Part shown: in pieces, positions 8,736-18,118 of the stretch
How the letters are laid out: each line of letters starts with the position of its first letter
Position numbering within the stretch: position 1 is the stretch's first letter
NCBI GenBank assembly: GCA_964521865.1
Contig: CAZFTJ010000024.1
Location: 1-64,000, forward strand
Direction: 5' to 3'
DNA length: 64,000 nucleotides
Source of the DNA: CAYSRJ01 sp964521865
Lineage (GTDB): Bacteria; Spirochaetota; B62-G9; DRHN01
The notes under the pieces: generated by a model
The model's database searches: none
The model's input: the letters and a program-made list of their open reading frames with translations, nothing else
Told to the model about the DNA's origin: nothing
Position numbers and translations under genes: made by a program

Positions 8736-9752
8736 TCAGTCGCATCCACATGACTTTCTCATACACAAACCGGCTTTTACATGATGCTCTCTGATCCTGT
8801 CGTCATCCTTGTTCAATATTATTTCGAGCAACAACTTCGAAGCCAGTCGCCCGATCTTTTCATCGACGCTGTCCAGAGTGGTAAGCGGAGGATCGATAGA
8901 ATCGGTAAAATCCAGATTATCGAAGGATACAACGGCGATATCATCCGGTATTCGGATGCTATTTTTTTTAAAGGCCTTGTAGGCTCCAAGGGCCATCTGA
9001 GAGTTCGCATAAAAAATCGCTGTCGGTGCCTCGCCCTTATTCTTCATCAACTCCATAGTCGCATCGTATCCCCCATTTACTCTCCAATTCGATACTCTGA
9101 CGAGCTGTTCTTCAGCCTGTATGCCATATTCCATCAATGCCTTTTTATAGCCCTCCAGTCTTTCTTTTCCCGAAGTCTCCGCCAGAGGACCTGTTACACA
9201 GGCGATTTTTCTATGCCCGTGCTCAAGGAGATGCTTCGTCAATACATACGCGCCGTCTATATTGTCGTGGAGAACTGTGTTTGTTTTTATCCCTTCAGCC
9301 TTGTTGTCGATCACGACCACAGGTATATGATGTCGATTTATTATCTTCTGAAGGAACCCGCCCGTTGTCCCGACTGTCGCAAGAATTATACCGTCAACTC
9401 TTTTTGCGAGCAGGAGTTTCAGCGAACTGATTTCGTTTTCTTCGGATTCCTCCGTAAAACTGACAAGAAGGCTGTAGCCGTGCCGCCGGAACTCTTTTTC
9501 AATGACGATCCCTACTTTGCCGTAAAACTCGTTTGTGATATCGGGCACTATATATCCAATTGTAAAAGTCTTTTTTAACCGTAGACTCTTCGCGAGAAGG
9601 TTCGGATAGTACGAATACTTCTGGGCTACCGATAGTATCCTTTGCCTTGTGCTTTCATTTACATCGGGATGGTTGTTGATGGCCCTCGAAACTGTTTTGA
9701 TTGAGAAGCCTGTTTTGCTCGCAATATCCTTGAGTCCAACAATCTTTCTCAT
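8736..9752 (-). CDS. LacI-family transcriptional regulator
   Basis: A 338-residue regulator. The N-terminal helix-turn-helix and hinge are clear (GLKDIASKTGFSIKTVSRAI, then LLAKSLRLKKTFTIGYIVPD), followed by a periplasmic-binding-protein-like ligand domain ending in TTLDSVDEKIG and a short Cys-containing tail. The gene is first in a seven-gene operon with the M24 protein, the CUT1 transporter and two further enzymes, so it most likely represses this operon until an imported metabolite binds. A palindromic operator immediately upstream of its own start suggests autoregulation of the whole operon. The ligand is unknown; LacI members usually bind sugars or sugar phosphates. Confidence 0.93.
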   Translation of the reverse strand: MRKIVGLKDIASKTGFSIKTVSRAINNHPDVNESTRQRILSVAQKYSYYPNLLAKSLRLKKTFTIGYIVPDITNEFYGKVGIVIEKEFRRHGYSLLVSFTEESEENEISSLKLLLAKRVDGIILATVGTTGGFLQKIINRHHIPVVVIDNKAEGIKTNTVLHDNIDGAYVLTKHLLEHGHRKIACVTGPLAETSGKERLEGYKKALMEYGIQAEEQLVRVSNWRVNGGYDATMELMKNKGEAPTAIFYANSQMALGAYKAFKKNSIRIPDDIAVVSFDNLDFTDSIDPPLTTLDSVDEKIGRLASKLLLEIILNKDDDRIREHHVKAGLCMRKSCGCD

Positions 9753-9760
9753 CTTCGACC

Positions 9761-9794
9761 TTATGGTAAACGTTGTCGGGAACGATTACCATAA
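9761..9794. promoter_or_regulatory. LacI-type operator (inverted repeat)
   Basis: TTATGGTAA (9761-9769) and TTACCATAA (9786-9794) are perfect inverted repeats; inside them CGTT and AACG extend the dyad, giving 13 of 14 matching positions around a 6-base centre. AACG/CGTT cores are typical of LacI-family sites. The dyad starts right after the predicted -10 box, so bound repressor would cover the transcription start. Confidence 0.7.
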
Positions 9795-9822
9795 ATAGTA
9801 CCATATGACAATGTCATGTCAA
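9795..9822 (-). promoter_or_regulatory. Sigma-70 promoter of the LacI-led operon
   Basis: On the minus strand a perfect TTGACA (9822-9817), a 16-base spacer and TACTAT (9800-9795). The spacer carries a 6+1+6 palindrome, ATGACA-A-TGTCAT (9805-9817). Placement just upstream of the operator dyad and 43 bases before the lacI start supports the call. Confidence 0.65.
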
Positions 9823-9956
9823 GATGTTATTTTATTACTGGCATTATTTAAGGGATATTCGATTTAGATTGAAGTAAAAGTTGTAAAGCATTGATTCTCT
9901 GGTTTTGATATTGGGCGAAAATCCATCCGGGAATAGTTGTGAAAACAAGTATTGTA

Positions 9957-12900
9957 CTATTCATCGAACAGCCCGATGACATCCTCCCTGGTAAGCGACT
10001 TGAAAAAGCCGGTTTCCGTTGTGATCAGCTCACCGGCAAGCTCCTTCTTTCGCTCCTTGAGCACGAGCATCTTCTCCTCAACCGTACCCTTTGTAACCAT
10101 TTTATAGGCTATGACCTTTTTCGTCTGCCCGATCCGGTGCACCCTGTCCACCGCCTGGCTTTCCACTGCGGGGTTCCACCAGGGATCGAAGAGGATCACG
10201 TAATCCGCTGCTGTAAGGTTTATTCCCACACCGCCCGCCTTGAGGCTCAAAAGAAACAGCCTGTACTCGTCACGCTCCTGAAAATTTTGTATTTCCTTTT
10301 TTCTCTGTCTCGATTTTACCGAGCCGTCGATGTAGGAGTGCCTGAAACCGCCTTTCCTCGCATACTCGCGTATGATTTCAAGACACTGCACGAACTGGGA
10401 AAATATCACGATCTTGTGATTCTCTTCGAAGATCTCTTCAACAATGTCCTTCATCTGCTGAAATTTGGAAGACTGCACATGCCTGAACTTCCTGTCCGCC
10501 AGAACCGGAAAAAGGGCTATCTGCCTGAGCTTCAAAAGCGCCGCAAGTATTTCGATTGCGGATTTTTCAATTCCGTCGCGCTCTATCTTCCCGGTAATCG
10601 CTTTTCTATAAAACTCCTTGTGCTGCTCGTAAATTTCAGCCTGCCGTTTCCCCATCTGCGAGTAAAGCATCACCTCCGACTTGTCGGGCAGCTCCTTGAC
10701 CACGTCCTCTTTTTTTCTCCTCAGAATAAAGGGGTAGATTATCTTCCGAAGGCGCTGGGCCGCCTCACTGTTTTGCTGTTTTTCAATGGGTCTCACGAAT
10801 GTACGCATGAACGCTTTTTTTCCGTACAGCATACCGGGATTCAGAAACTCCATCTGCGACCAGAGCTCATAGATGCTGTTTTCAATCGGGGTACCGGTTA
10901 AAGACACCCTGCGGTCGGATTTTAGCAGGCGTACCGCTTTGAACAGGAGGGAGTTGAAGTTTTTTATGTTTTGCGACTCGTCGAGAAGGACATAGTTGAA
11001 ATGCATCTCCTTCAACCGGGCAATGTCGTTTCTCAGTGTCTGGTAGCTCGTGAGAATAAAATCGTAATTCTCGACCGACTTCAAATCTTTTTCGCGAGTC
11101 GGTCCGTAGTACAGTAGATATTCGAGCTGCGGGGTGAACCGGTGGATCTCACTCTCCCAGTTTGCGATGGTATTTACAGGCACAACGACAAGCGAAATTT
11201 TAAGCCTACCCTCCTCCTTCAGCTTCTGAAAGAATGCAAGTGCCTGCACGGTTTTTCCAAGTCCCATATCGTCGGCAAGGCATCCTCCCAGTCCGTACTC
11301 ATTGAGAAAAAAGAGCCAGTTATACCCGCCATGCTGATAATCCCGAAGCTCACCGTGAAACCTGCGTGGGAGCGCATACTTATTCATCGTTTTAAAGCTT
11401 TTCAGCTGCTCGCTTATCTCTCGTATGCGCTCGATTTGTTCATCGCGTTTATTGATAATGTCATTGTAGAAATCGTCGATAAAATGAAAACGAAACTTCG
11501 ATACCTTCAGCTCCCCTGTTTTGCTCATTCCTTCATTGAACAGGGCTTTCAGTTTTGCTATTTCTTTTTCCGTTACGATCACATACTGATCTCCCACCTT
11601 CATGATACCTTCCGACAGAAGAGACGGGTCGAACTCGATGTCCCGCATATTTCCGCCGGAATCCCGATAGCCGACCTTTACATCAAACCAGTCCAGTTCC
11701 CGGCTTACCCGCATTGCAATGGAGCCGGTCGAGGCCGTTACCTTTTTATTCTTTCCCTTGAGCCGTATTTCGATTCCTTCATCCAGTACCGTTTTTCCGT
11801 AGGACAGTAAAAACTGCGTCCGATTGACGGGGACTCGAAATACTTTAAAGTAGTAATCCTGCTGGAAGTGGGTTCTGAACTTTTTCGTGAAAAACTGGCG
11901 CACCTTCTTCTCAAACTCATAATTTCTTCTGTACACTGCGTATTCAGCGCCCTCATTTTCAACCGGAATGAACTCCATATCTGAAAGCTCGGGAAGATTC
12001 ATGCTGCCGTACTGAAACCACAACTCTATATACACCCAACTGTGTCGCTCCTCAATTTCGATAAAAGGTTTCGGTGCTAAATGCTTTATCCGAAGCTCGC
12101 CGGGGATTTTTTCTATACGGATGCCGCCTTTCCCAACGGTGAAAAAACTGATAAGACGATTGATTTCCCCGTAGGTGTAGCTTCGTTTTTTGTAAAGCAG
12201 AAGGTCGAGAAGGTCCACCGCTGGCTCGTTGTCCCGGCTGAAAAAAATCGTGCCGTCGTCACCGAAGACGAAGATGGAAAAGCCGCTGCATATAAAACGG
12301 TTTCCCGAATTCTTTCGCAGCACGAACCGTTTTTTCTCTCCCGTAAAAACAATTTCAGGAACAAAGTACACCTGCTCCTTTTTTATGGAGTGTACCGCAA
12401 AGCGGACACGGATCGAGCCGATCTCAATGAACGATGCAGGCATAACATTTCGGTCGTACTTTACAAACAGTGAGGAAGGCATGTGATCGATAAGGAAATC
12501 CATATGATTCTTCAGGATATCCGTATGATTATCCCATCCGGAAAGCCTGTATAAGAGCATTTTTTCAACTTTTCCGAATGCTTCCGTAATCCACTCCTCC
12601 CTGTACCGGTCAAATCTTCCCTGCTCGCCGCTCGCTTTTATGTACCGCGCCGACGGAGATATGACCCAGCCGCTCGAGGGATAGTTGTCGATATTTTCAA
12701 TGACGAAAACGAGTTTATACCTCTTTGCAACGCTGCTGTCCTTCGGGAGCCCGGTAGCCCGCACCAGATGATCGACAAAATCAAACCCACGGCTCGACTT
12801 TTTCTTCGCATCTCTCAGGCTGATGACGGTCTCTTCGTCTGTGCCGGGGAAGCCCTGGTTTTCGGTTTTAATGGGGTTTGAAGGGGGAGTCTTTTCCGCA

Positions 12901-13166
12901 TACTCCTCCATGAGCACGGCCGCGATATGCTTGCAGTTACGAACTCCCCCTGCATGGGTACAGTTGCAGAAGGCTGTCCTGGGATTGCCCGCCTCGTCCA
13001 GCTTGACCTGCACGGAGTACGGTTTATATGCATTTCCGTTTACAAGGGCATTGATAATATTTCCTTCCCTGTCGAATATGGAAACACGCCCCTGTCTGTA
13101 ATAGTCGACTCCCCGTTTGAATATCGCCTCACTGTGGACGAATGCACGTATTATATCGATTGTCAT
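9957..13166 (-). CDS. SWIM zinc-finger SNF2-family DNA-dependent ATPase
   Basis: A 1069-residue protein. An N-terminal SWIM finger (FCNCTHAGGVRNCKHIAAVL, CxCx7CxH) lies near residues 60-85, followed by about 500 residues of bacterial SNF2-associated region, then a complete helicase core: Walker A DDMGLGKTVQ, the DEAH-like box LLDESQN, TGTPIEN, and the C-terminal lobe with GGVGINLTAAD and DRVHRIGQTKK. The order matches bacterial RapA/HepA-like SNF2 proteins that translocate on duplex DNA and remodel protein-DNA complexes. Partner and process are unknown. It is transcribed alone or after icd (146-base gap). There is no nearby restriction, DISARM- or Druantia-type gene that would make it a defence component, so housekeeping seems likelier. 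Confidence 0.9.
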   Translation of the reverse strand: MTIDIIRAFVHSEAIFKRGVDYYRQGRVSIFDREGNIINALVNGNAYKPYSVQVKLDEAGNPRTAFCNCTHAGGVRNCKHIAAVLMEEYAEKTPPSNPIKTENQGFPGTDEETVISLRDAKKKSSRGFDFVDHLVRATGLPKDSSVAKRYKLVFVIENIDNYPSSGWVISPSARYIKASGEQGRFDRYREEWITEAFGKVEKMLLYRLSGWDNHTDILKNHMDFLIDHMPSSLFVKYDRNVMPASFIEIGSIRVRFAVHSIKKEQVYFVPEIVFTGEKKRFVLRKNSGNRFICSGFSIFVFGDDGTIFFSRDNEPAVDLLDLLLYKKRSYTYGEINRLISFFTVGKGGIRIEKIPGELRIKHLAPKPFIEIEERHSWVYIELWFQYGSMNLPELSDMEFIPVENEGAEYAVYRRNYEFEKKVRQFFTKKFRTHFQQDYYFKVFRVPVNRTQFLLSYGKTVLDEGIEIRLKGKNKKVTASTGSIAMRVSRELDWFDVKVGYRDSGGNMRDIEFDPSLLSEGIMKVGDQYVIVTEKEIAKLKALFNEGMSKTGELKVSKFRFHFIDDFYNDIINKRDEQIERIREISEQLKSFKTMNKYALPRRFHGELRDYQHGGYNWLFFLNEYGLGGCLADDMGLGKTVQALAFFQKLKEEGRLKISLVVVPVNTIANWESEIHRFTPQLEYLLYYGPTREKDLKSVENYDFILTSYQTLRNDIARLKEMHFNYVLLDESQNIKNFNSLLFKAVRLLKSDRRVSLTGTPIENSIYELWSQMEFLNPGMLYGKKAFMRTFVRPIEKQQNSEAAQRLRKIIYPFILRRKKEDVVKELPDKSEVMLYSQMGKRQAEIYEQHKEFYRKAITGKIERDGIEKSAIEILAALLKLRQIALFPVLADRKFRHVQSSKFQQMKDIVEEIFEENHKIVIFSQFVQCLEIIREYARKGGFRHSYIDGSVKSRQRKKEIQNFQERDEYRLFLLSLKAGGVGINLTAADYVILFDPWWNPAVESQAVDRVHRIGQTKKVIAYKMVTKGTVEEKMLVLKERKKELAGELITTETGFFKSLTREDVIGLFDE

Positions 13167-13312
13167 TGCTTTCCGTACCGTCTTGCAGGAATTTTTTTTA
13201 CCGACAGTCCATTGCTGCTCTCGGATCAGGGGTGGAAGAGGCGGCCGTTATTCGGCTGTGTGCGGTCTGATGTGCCGGAAAGACACGGCATACGGCGGGA
13301 GCCCGACGAGCT

Positions 13313-14584
13313 TCATTCAGCCGGCCACAGTTCTGATGAACCCATCCAGGCGCCCGGTCCGAACCTCTGAATGACCGCATCGGCAAATTCGGAGCATTTA
13401 ACCTCTTCGGCGCCTTCCATGAAGCGCGCAAAATCATAGGTAACTATTTTTTCACCGATTGTCTTTCCAATTCCTCGGATAATACAGTCGGCGGCATCGT
13501 CCCACCCCATATACCTGAGCATGAGCTCACCGGAAAGGATGAGAGATGTGGGATTTACCTTGTCGAGCCCTGCGTACTTGGGCGCCGTACCGTGTGTTGC
13601 CTCGAAGACTGCGTGACCTGTTTCATAGTTGATATTACCGCCCGGCGAAATGCCGATGCCTCCCACCTGGGCTGCAAGCGCATCGGATATATAATCTCCG
13701 TTCAGATTCGTCGTTGCAAGCACATCGAATTCCGCTGCGCGTGTCAATGACTGCTGAAAGAAGATATCGGCGATCACATCCTTGATCAGTATCTTCCCGA
13801 CAGCATTGTCCCTGTTTTCACTCTTTGCGTAGTCCTCCCAGGTAATGACCTGGTTCGGGTACTTCTCCTTTGCAAGCGCATACCCCCATTTTCTGAACGC
13901 CCCTTCAGTAAATTTCTGAATATTTCCCTTGTGTATGAGAGTGACGCTTTTCCTGTTGTATTTTATTGCGTATTTTATAGCCGCATCGACAAGACGCCTG
14001 CTCTTTCGGATACTCACGGGTTTTATTCCGATACCCGAATCTCCCGGTATATCCCAACCGAGCCCGTCCTTCAGGTATCCGATCAGTGCCTTCGTTTTTT
14101 CATTACCCTCCTCGAGCTCCAATCCCGCATACACATCCTCCGTATTCTCCCGGAATACCACCATATCGACGAGCTCCGGCCGTTTGACCGGAGACGGAAC
14201 CCCCCTGAAGTAGCGGACCGGACGAAGGCACACGTAGAGGTCCAGAAGCTGCCGTATTGCGACATTGAGGCTTCGTATACCGCCGCCTACCGGTGTTGTA
14301 AGGGGTCCTTTTATCCCGATGAGATGCTCCCGCAGAGCATCGACCGTTTTCTCCGGCAGCCATTCACCCGTTTCGTCATGCGCCTTGCCCCCTGCGAGCA
14401 GCTCCATCCACTCTATCTTCCTGGTTTCACCGTAGGCGTTTTGTACCGCGGCATCGAACACCCGTACCGCTGCCCGCCAGATATCAGGTCCGATACCGTC
14501 TCCCCTTATATAGGGTATGACGACATGGTCGGGGACAAAAAGCACCCCGTCTTTCATACAGGCTTTTTCCGCTTTTTTATTCAC
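13313..14584 (-). CDS. icd: NADP-dependent isocitrate dehydrogenase
   Basis: A 423-residue decarboxylating dehydrogenase converting isocitrate to 2-oxoglutarate. Recognisable elements are IPYIRGDGIGPD at the N-terminus, the substrate loop FRENTEDVYAG, LIHKGNIQKFTEGAFRKWGY, NLNGDYISDALAAQVGG and the coenzyme motif FEATHGTAPKYAG, all in the order of E. coli-type Icd. It starts with GTG behind GGAGG nine bases upstream. 2-Oxoglutarate links it to the glutamate dehydrogenase at 34 kb, although they are not in one operon. The downstream SNF2 gene follows after 146 bases. The call is secure. Confidence 0.95.
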   Translation of the reverse strand: MNKKAEKACMKDGVLFVPDHVVIPYIRGDGIGPDIWRAAVRVFDAAVQNAYGETRKIEWMELLAGGKAHDETGEWLPEKTVDALREHLIGIKGPLTTPVGGGIRSLNVAIRQLLDLYVCLRPVRYFRGVPSPVKRPELVDMVVFRENTEDVYAGLELEEGNEKTKALIGYLKDGLGWDIPGDSGIGIKPVSIRKSRRLVDAAIKYAIKYNRKSVTLIHKGNIQKFTEGAFRKWGYALAKEKYPNQVITWEDYAKSENRDNAVGKILIKDVIADIFFQQSLTRAAEFDVLATTNLNGDYISDALAAQVGGIGISPGGNINYETGHAVFEATHGTAPKYAGLDKVNPTSLILSGELMLRYMGWDDAADCIIRGIGKTIGEKIVTYDFARFMEGAEEVKCSEFADAVIQRFGPGAWMGSSELWPAE

Positions 14585-14680
14585 TATCCTACACCTCCGG
14601 GCCGACCTGCAGTCAATACAGCCGTCCTGCGGCCGGCCGTTTCTTCCGATTACCCTGCCGCCCGCAGTGCATAATGCCGC

Positions 14681-16369
14681 CTAACGCAGCCTGCCGGATC
14701 TGATTATCCCGACCAACAGCCATATTCCTATGACAGCAGCGGTAAAAAAACCGGCAAGTCCCGGAACCGGGTATCCGTTAATAAACGGTCCGATGCCCGC
14801 TTGTACGAGAATCGAGGATGAAAGCAAAAGTGCCGCAATGATGACCGCGAACGAAAGCCTGTTTCCAACCCTGTCGATCTCACTTACCGCCCTGTCCAGG
14901 TTTTCATGAAATATGGGCAGCCTCAGACGTCCAACGGTAAACCTCCGAAGAACCTGGCCGAGCTCGGCGGGCAGAGACCGGATGAAGAAATTCAGATCGT
15001 CGAGCACGCTGAGCATATCCTTCACGTACCTGCCCGGACTGTACTGTGAAACAAGCCACTTTTTAACGTACGGCTTCGAAAACTCGGCGATATTGAACTG
15101 CGGACTGAGCTTGCGCCCGAGTCCGTCGACCTCAAGAAAGGTGCGAAGTATAAGCAGGTACTCGCCCGGCAGGTTGAACCGGTATTTTCGCGATAAATTG
15201 AAAAGACCGTGGAGCGAGGAGGGAACATCGAGCTTCGATATCGATCGATCGCGGGTCGTGTCCATTATCTCGTACAAATCTATTTTCAGCCTCCGTATAT
15301 CGGTACTCTCCGGCAGGAAGTTGTACCTCCTGAGATAGCGGATCACCCGATCCACATCCTGCTCGATGACAGCGGAGAGAATGTTTCCGATGAGCATGAC
15401 CCCCTCTCTGTCGATATATCCGGTGATGCCGAAATCGACCGGCGCGATGACGTTCCCGGGGAGAACGAACAGATTTCCGGGATGCGGGTCGGCATGGAAA
15501 AAACCGAACTCGAACACCTCACTCAGTGCAATATGACCCCCGTGTTCAACGATTGCTCTCTTGTCCATCCCGGCTTTTTCAAGCGCCTGAACATCGGATA
15601 TTTTGATTCCATCAATAAACTCCATCACCAGCAAACGGGCGGTTGTATACTCCTGGTATACTGTGGGAATATAAACGTACTCCTTCCCGCTGAAAAACCG
15701 GGAAAACCGTTCCATGACATGGGCCTCATGCATGAAATTCAGCTCGCCGAGCAGTATCTCGGAAAACTCGTGCAATACCTCTTCGGGATGGTACTGCCGA
15801 AGCTCCGGTATATAGTGGAGCGCAAGCCGGGTAAAGAGCCGCATTATTGCGAGGTCCTTTTCGATGATTTCGCGAGTTTTTGGCTTCAGCACCTTGACCG
15901 CAACCTGATTACCGTTGTCCTTCAAAACAGCCCGGTGAACCTGCGCGATCGAGCCGCTCGCAACCGGCGAGTGCTCGAAATTGTCGAATACGTCCGACAG
16001 AGCCGCTCCTGTTTCATCCTCGACCACCTTTTTGATCGCATCGAACGGGACATGCGGGTTTCTGTCCTGCAGTTTTTCGAGCGCGGCTGCGTATACAGGC
16101 GGAATAATATCGGGCCGAAGGCTCAGAATCTGACCCATCTTTATAAAGGCAGGACCGAGCTCCTCGACAGCGAGGCGCAGGCGCTCGGGCTCCGGCAGGG
16201 TTTTAGTCGACTGTTCCTGCCGTATATGAAAAATACGTGCCGGAACGGCGCCGAGCCCGCTTCTGAGCCGCGCAAGGAATGCTGAAAAACCGTACCGGCC
16301 CACAATGGAGACGATTTTTATAAGGCGTGTGATGTTTTTATAATTTCTGCCGACGCTGAAAATCTGCAT
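14681..16369 (-). CDS. ABC1/AarF/UbiB-family atypical protein kinase-like protein
   Basis: A 562-residue protein with the UbiB fold: the KxGQ motif in AFIKMGQILSLRPDIIP, Ala-rich loop SGSIAQVHRA, the ATP-binding Lys in VAVKVLKP, and the catalytic/metal segment FFHADPHPGNLFVLPG followed by APVDFG. Two hydrophobic C-terminal segments (about residues 500-560) anchor it in the membrane, as in UbiB. The family supports ubiquinone or isoprenoid-lipid metabolism through an ATPase activity; no quinone biosynthesis genes lie nearby, so the local pathway is unknown. It is 30 bases downstream of dinB and probably cotranscribed. Confidence 0.9.
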   Translation of the reverse strand: MQIFSVGRNYKNITRLIKIVSIVGRYGFSAFLARLRSGLGAVPARIFHIRQEQSTKTLPEPERLRLAVEELGPAFIKMGQILSLRPDIIPPVYAAALEKLQDRNPHVPFDAIKKVVEDETGAALSDVFDNFEHSPVASGSIAQVHRAVLKDNGNQVAVKVLKPKTREIIEKDLAIMRLFTRLALHYIPELRQYHPEEVLHEFSEILLGELNFMHEAHVMERFSRFFSGKEYVYIPTVYQEYTTARLLVMEFIDGIKISDVQALEKAGMDKRAIVEHGGHIALSEVFEFGFFHADPHPGNLFVLPGNVIAPVDFGITGYIDREGVMLIGNILSAVIEQDVDRVIRYLRRYNFLPESTDIRRLKIDLYEIMDTTRDRSISKLDVPSSLHGLFNLSRKYRFNLPGEYLLILRTFLEVDGLGRKLSPQFNIAEFSKPYVKKWLVSQYSPGRYVKDMLSVLDDLNFFIRSLPAELGQVLRRFTVGRLRLPIFHENLDRAVSEIDRVGNRLSFAVIIAALLLSSSILVQAGIGPFINGYPVPGLAGFFTAAVIGIWLLVGIIRSGRLR

Positions 16370-16399
16370 TCCGGTGCACTTCCTTTATTGTAAAACAGC

Positions 16400-17647
16400 T
16401 CAGCCGACGTTTGAACGGGGCATACCGGCATCCGTACAATCGTCCGGAGGCTTGCCTGCCGGGAGAAAAGTCCCCCTTGTTACCTTTTCGCCGTACTTGT
16501 CCTTCATCATGTCCAGGACTCTGTCCGTGCTGCGCTTCGCGGCTGCCTCATGCTCTTTGTCCTGAAACAGGTCGAGCTGAGACGAGTCTGTATCCTGAAA
16601 CATGAGATTCGACACTCCGATACCGATAAGCCGTATCTTTCTGTCCCGCCTCTGAAATTCCCGGTAGAGCTTTACTGCAGTAGATCGAACCGCGGCCACA
16701 TCGTTTACATGGTTTGATAAGCTCCTGCTTCGCGTGTGAGTCTCAAAGCCCGAAAGCCGGATCTTCAGGGTAACCGTTTTTCCGGCAAACCGCTTTTGCC
16801 TCATCTTTCTCGTCAGCCGGTCGGCGATCTCGAAGAGGACATTTTCAATGAGCTCGTTGTCGTCAACATCCTGCCTGAAGGTTACCTCCTCGCCGATCGA
16901 TTTTCTTTTTCCTCCCTCATGAACCCGACGGTCGTCGACGCCGTTTGCAAGCTCATGGAGCCTGACGCCGTATGCGCCGAAAAATTGTACGAGCTTCGCC
17001 TGCGATGCCGACGCAACCTGGCCGATGGTGTGAAAACCGAGGGCATTAAGTTTCTCCCTGGTTTTCGGACCCGCCCCCCATAGATATTTCAGTGGAAGGT
17101 CGGCAAGAAACGTCCTCTCCCGGCCTGCAGGGCAAACCGTCACCCCATCCGGCTTTCCGAGCTCTGAGGCAATCTTTGCGACCGACTTATTCGCAGCGAT
17201 ACCGATGCTCGCGGAAAGACCCGTCTCCTCCCTGATGCGTCTCTTGATATCCGCTGCAAGCTTTTCCCCAAAACCGTGCAGCCTTTCGGTGCCCGTACAG
17301 TCTAAAAAAGCCTCGTCTATGCTTATCTGCTCGACAACGGGAGAAAATCCACCGAGGATCTTCATCACCTTTTTCGAGAGTTCCTCATAACGCCTGAAAC
17401 GCGGTCTGATAAAAATCGCGTCAGGGCATCTCCTGTACGCCGTCGAAATGGGCAGCGCCGAATGTATGCCGTATTTTCTCGCCTCGTAACTCGCCGCAGA
17501 TACCACGCCGCGTCCCTTACCTCCTTCCGGGTCCGCGCCCACAACCACCGGTCTGCCCCTGTACTCAGGGTTGTCGAGCTGCTCCACTGAGGCGTAGAAA
17601 GCATCCATGTCGACGTGTACGATCGTTCTGCTTTTTTTCCGGTTCAT
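16400..17647 (-). CDS. dinB: DNA polymerase IV (Y-family, DinB)
   Basis: A 415-residue translesion polymerase. The palm begins VHVDMDAFYASVEQLDNPEY, and the second catalytic carboxylates are in QISIDEAFLD; the thumb helix-hairpin-helix reads LKYLWGAGPKTREKLNALG, and a little-finger domain follows. Near the C-terminus SQLDLFQD is a clear beta-clamp-binding motif, followed by about 50 more residues. It inserts nucleotides opposite damaged bases at stalled forks. I see no convincing LexA box upstream. The gene is followed by the UbiB-like gene. Confidence 0.95.
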   Translation of the reverse strand: MNRKKSRTIVHVDMDAFYASVEQLDNPEYRGRPVVVGADPEGGKGRGVVSAASYEARKYGIHSALPISTAYRRCPDAIFIRPRFRRYEELSKKVMKILGGFSPVVEQISIDEAFLDCTGTERLHGFGEKLAADIKRRIREETGLSASIGIAANKSVAKIASELGKPDGVTVCPAGRERTFLADLPLKYLWGAGPKTREKLNALGFHTIGQVASASQAKLVQFFGAYGVRLHELANGVDDRRVHEGGKRKSIGEEVTFRQDVDDNELIENVLFEIADRLTRKMRQKRFAGKTVTLKIRLSGFETHTRSRSLSNHVNDVAAVRSTAVKLYREFQRRDRKIRLIGIGVSNLMFQDTDSSQLDLFQDKEHEAAAKRSTDRVLDMMKDKYGEKVTRGTFLPAGKPPDDCTDAGMPRSNVG

Positions 17648-17833
17648 ACACCGAATACACTCTACAGGAACTTTATTCCAGTACGGTCTTCACTGAAAAA
17701 TATACACCGAAAGCACGGCGAATTACAATACATAAAGAGGGCCGATGATCATCCAATAAGCCGTATAGAACCTTGAAAGAGAAATAATCGCTGGATATAT
17801 AGGGGATTTCATGCACAACATATGCTATAACTT

Positions 17834-17919
17834 TGCCGGAGGCCGGACTTGAACCGGCACGGGGTGTAAGCCCCGAGGGATTTTAAGTCCCTTGTGTCTG
17901 CCAATTCCACCACTCCGGC
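17834..17919 (-). tRNA. tRNA-Leu (UAA)
   Basis: A complete class II tRNA on the minus strand. The acceptor arm GCCGGAG pairs with CTCCGGC, the D-arm contains GGAATTGGCAGACA, the anticodon loop CTTAAAA places anticodon TAA, a long variable arm (CGGGGCTTACACCCCG) is typical of tRNA-Leu, and the T-arm has GGTTCAAGTCC. The discriminator is A, and CCA is not encoded, so CCA is added enzymatically. Confidence 0.95.
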
Positions 17920-18118
17920 AAATGGGGGTCGCGACTCAGAGACACACCATGCGAGCGTGCCCGCCCGTTTGCATCCATCCTTCGACCGTATGAGCCCCAT
18001 TCAGCCTGCCCGCGGTCGCCTGAACAGGAGATATAATAGTAAGGCGAAAACGGACTGTCAAGACATAATAGAAACCGGCATGCAAACAGAGTGCAGATGC
18101 TTTTATTTCTCCGAAACC

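Noticed and set aside
17809..18000. Frame across tRNA-Leu (contains GVVELADTRDLKS)
   Set aside because: A familiar false protein produced by translating tRNA genes on the coding strand; the tRNA explains it.
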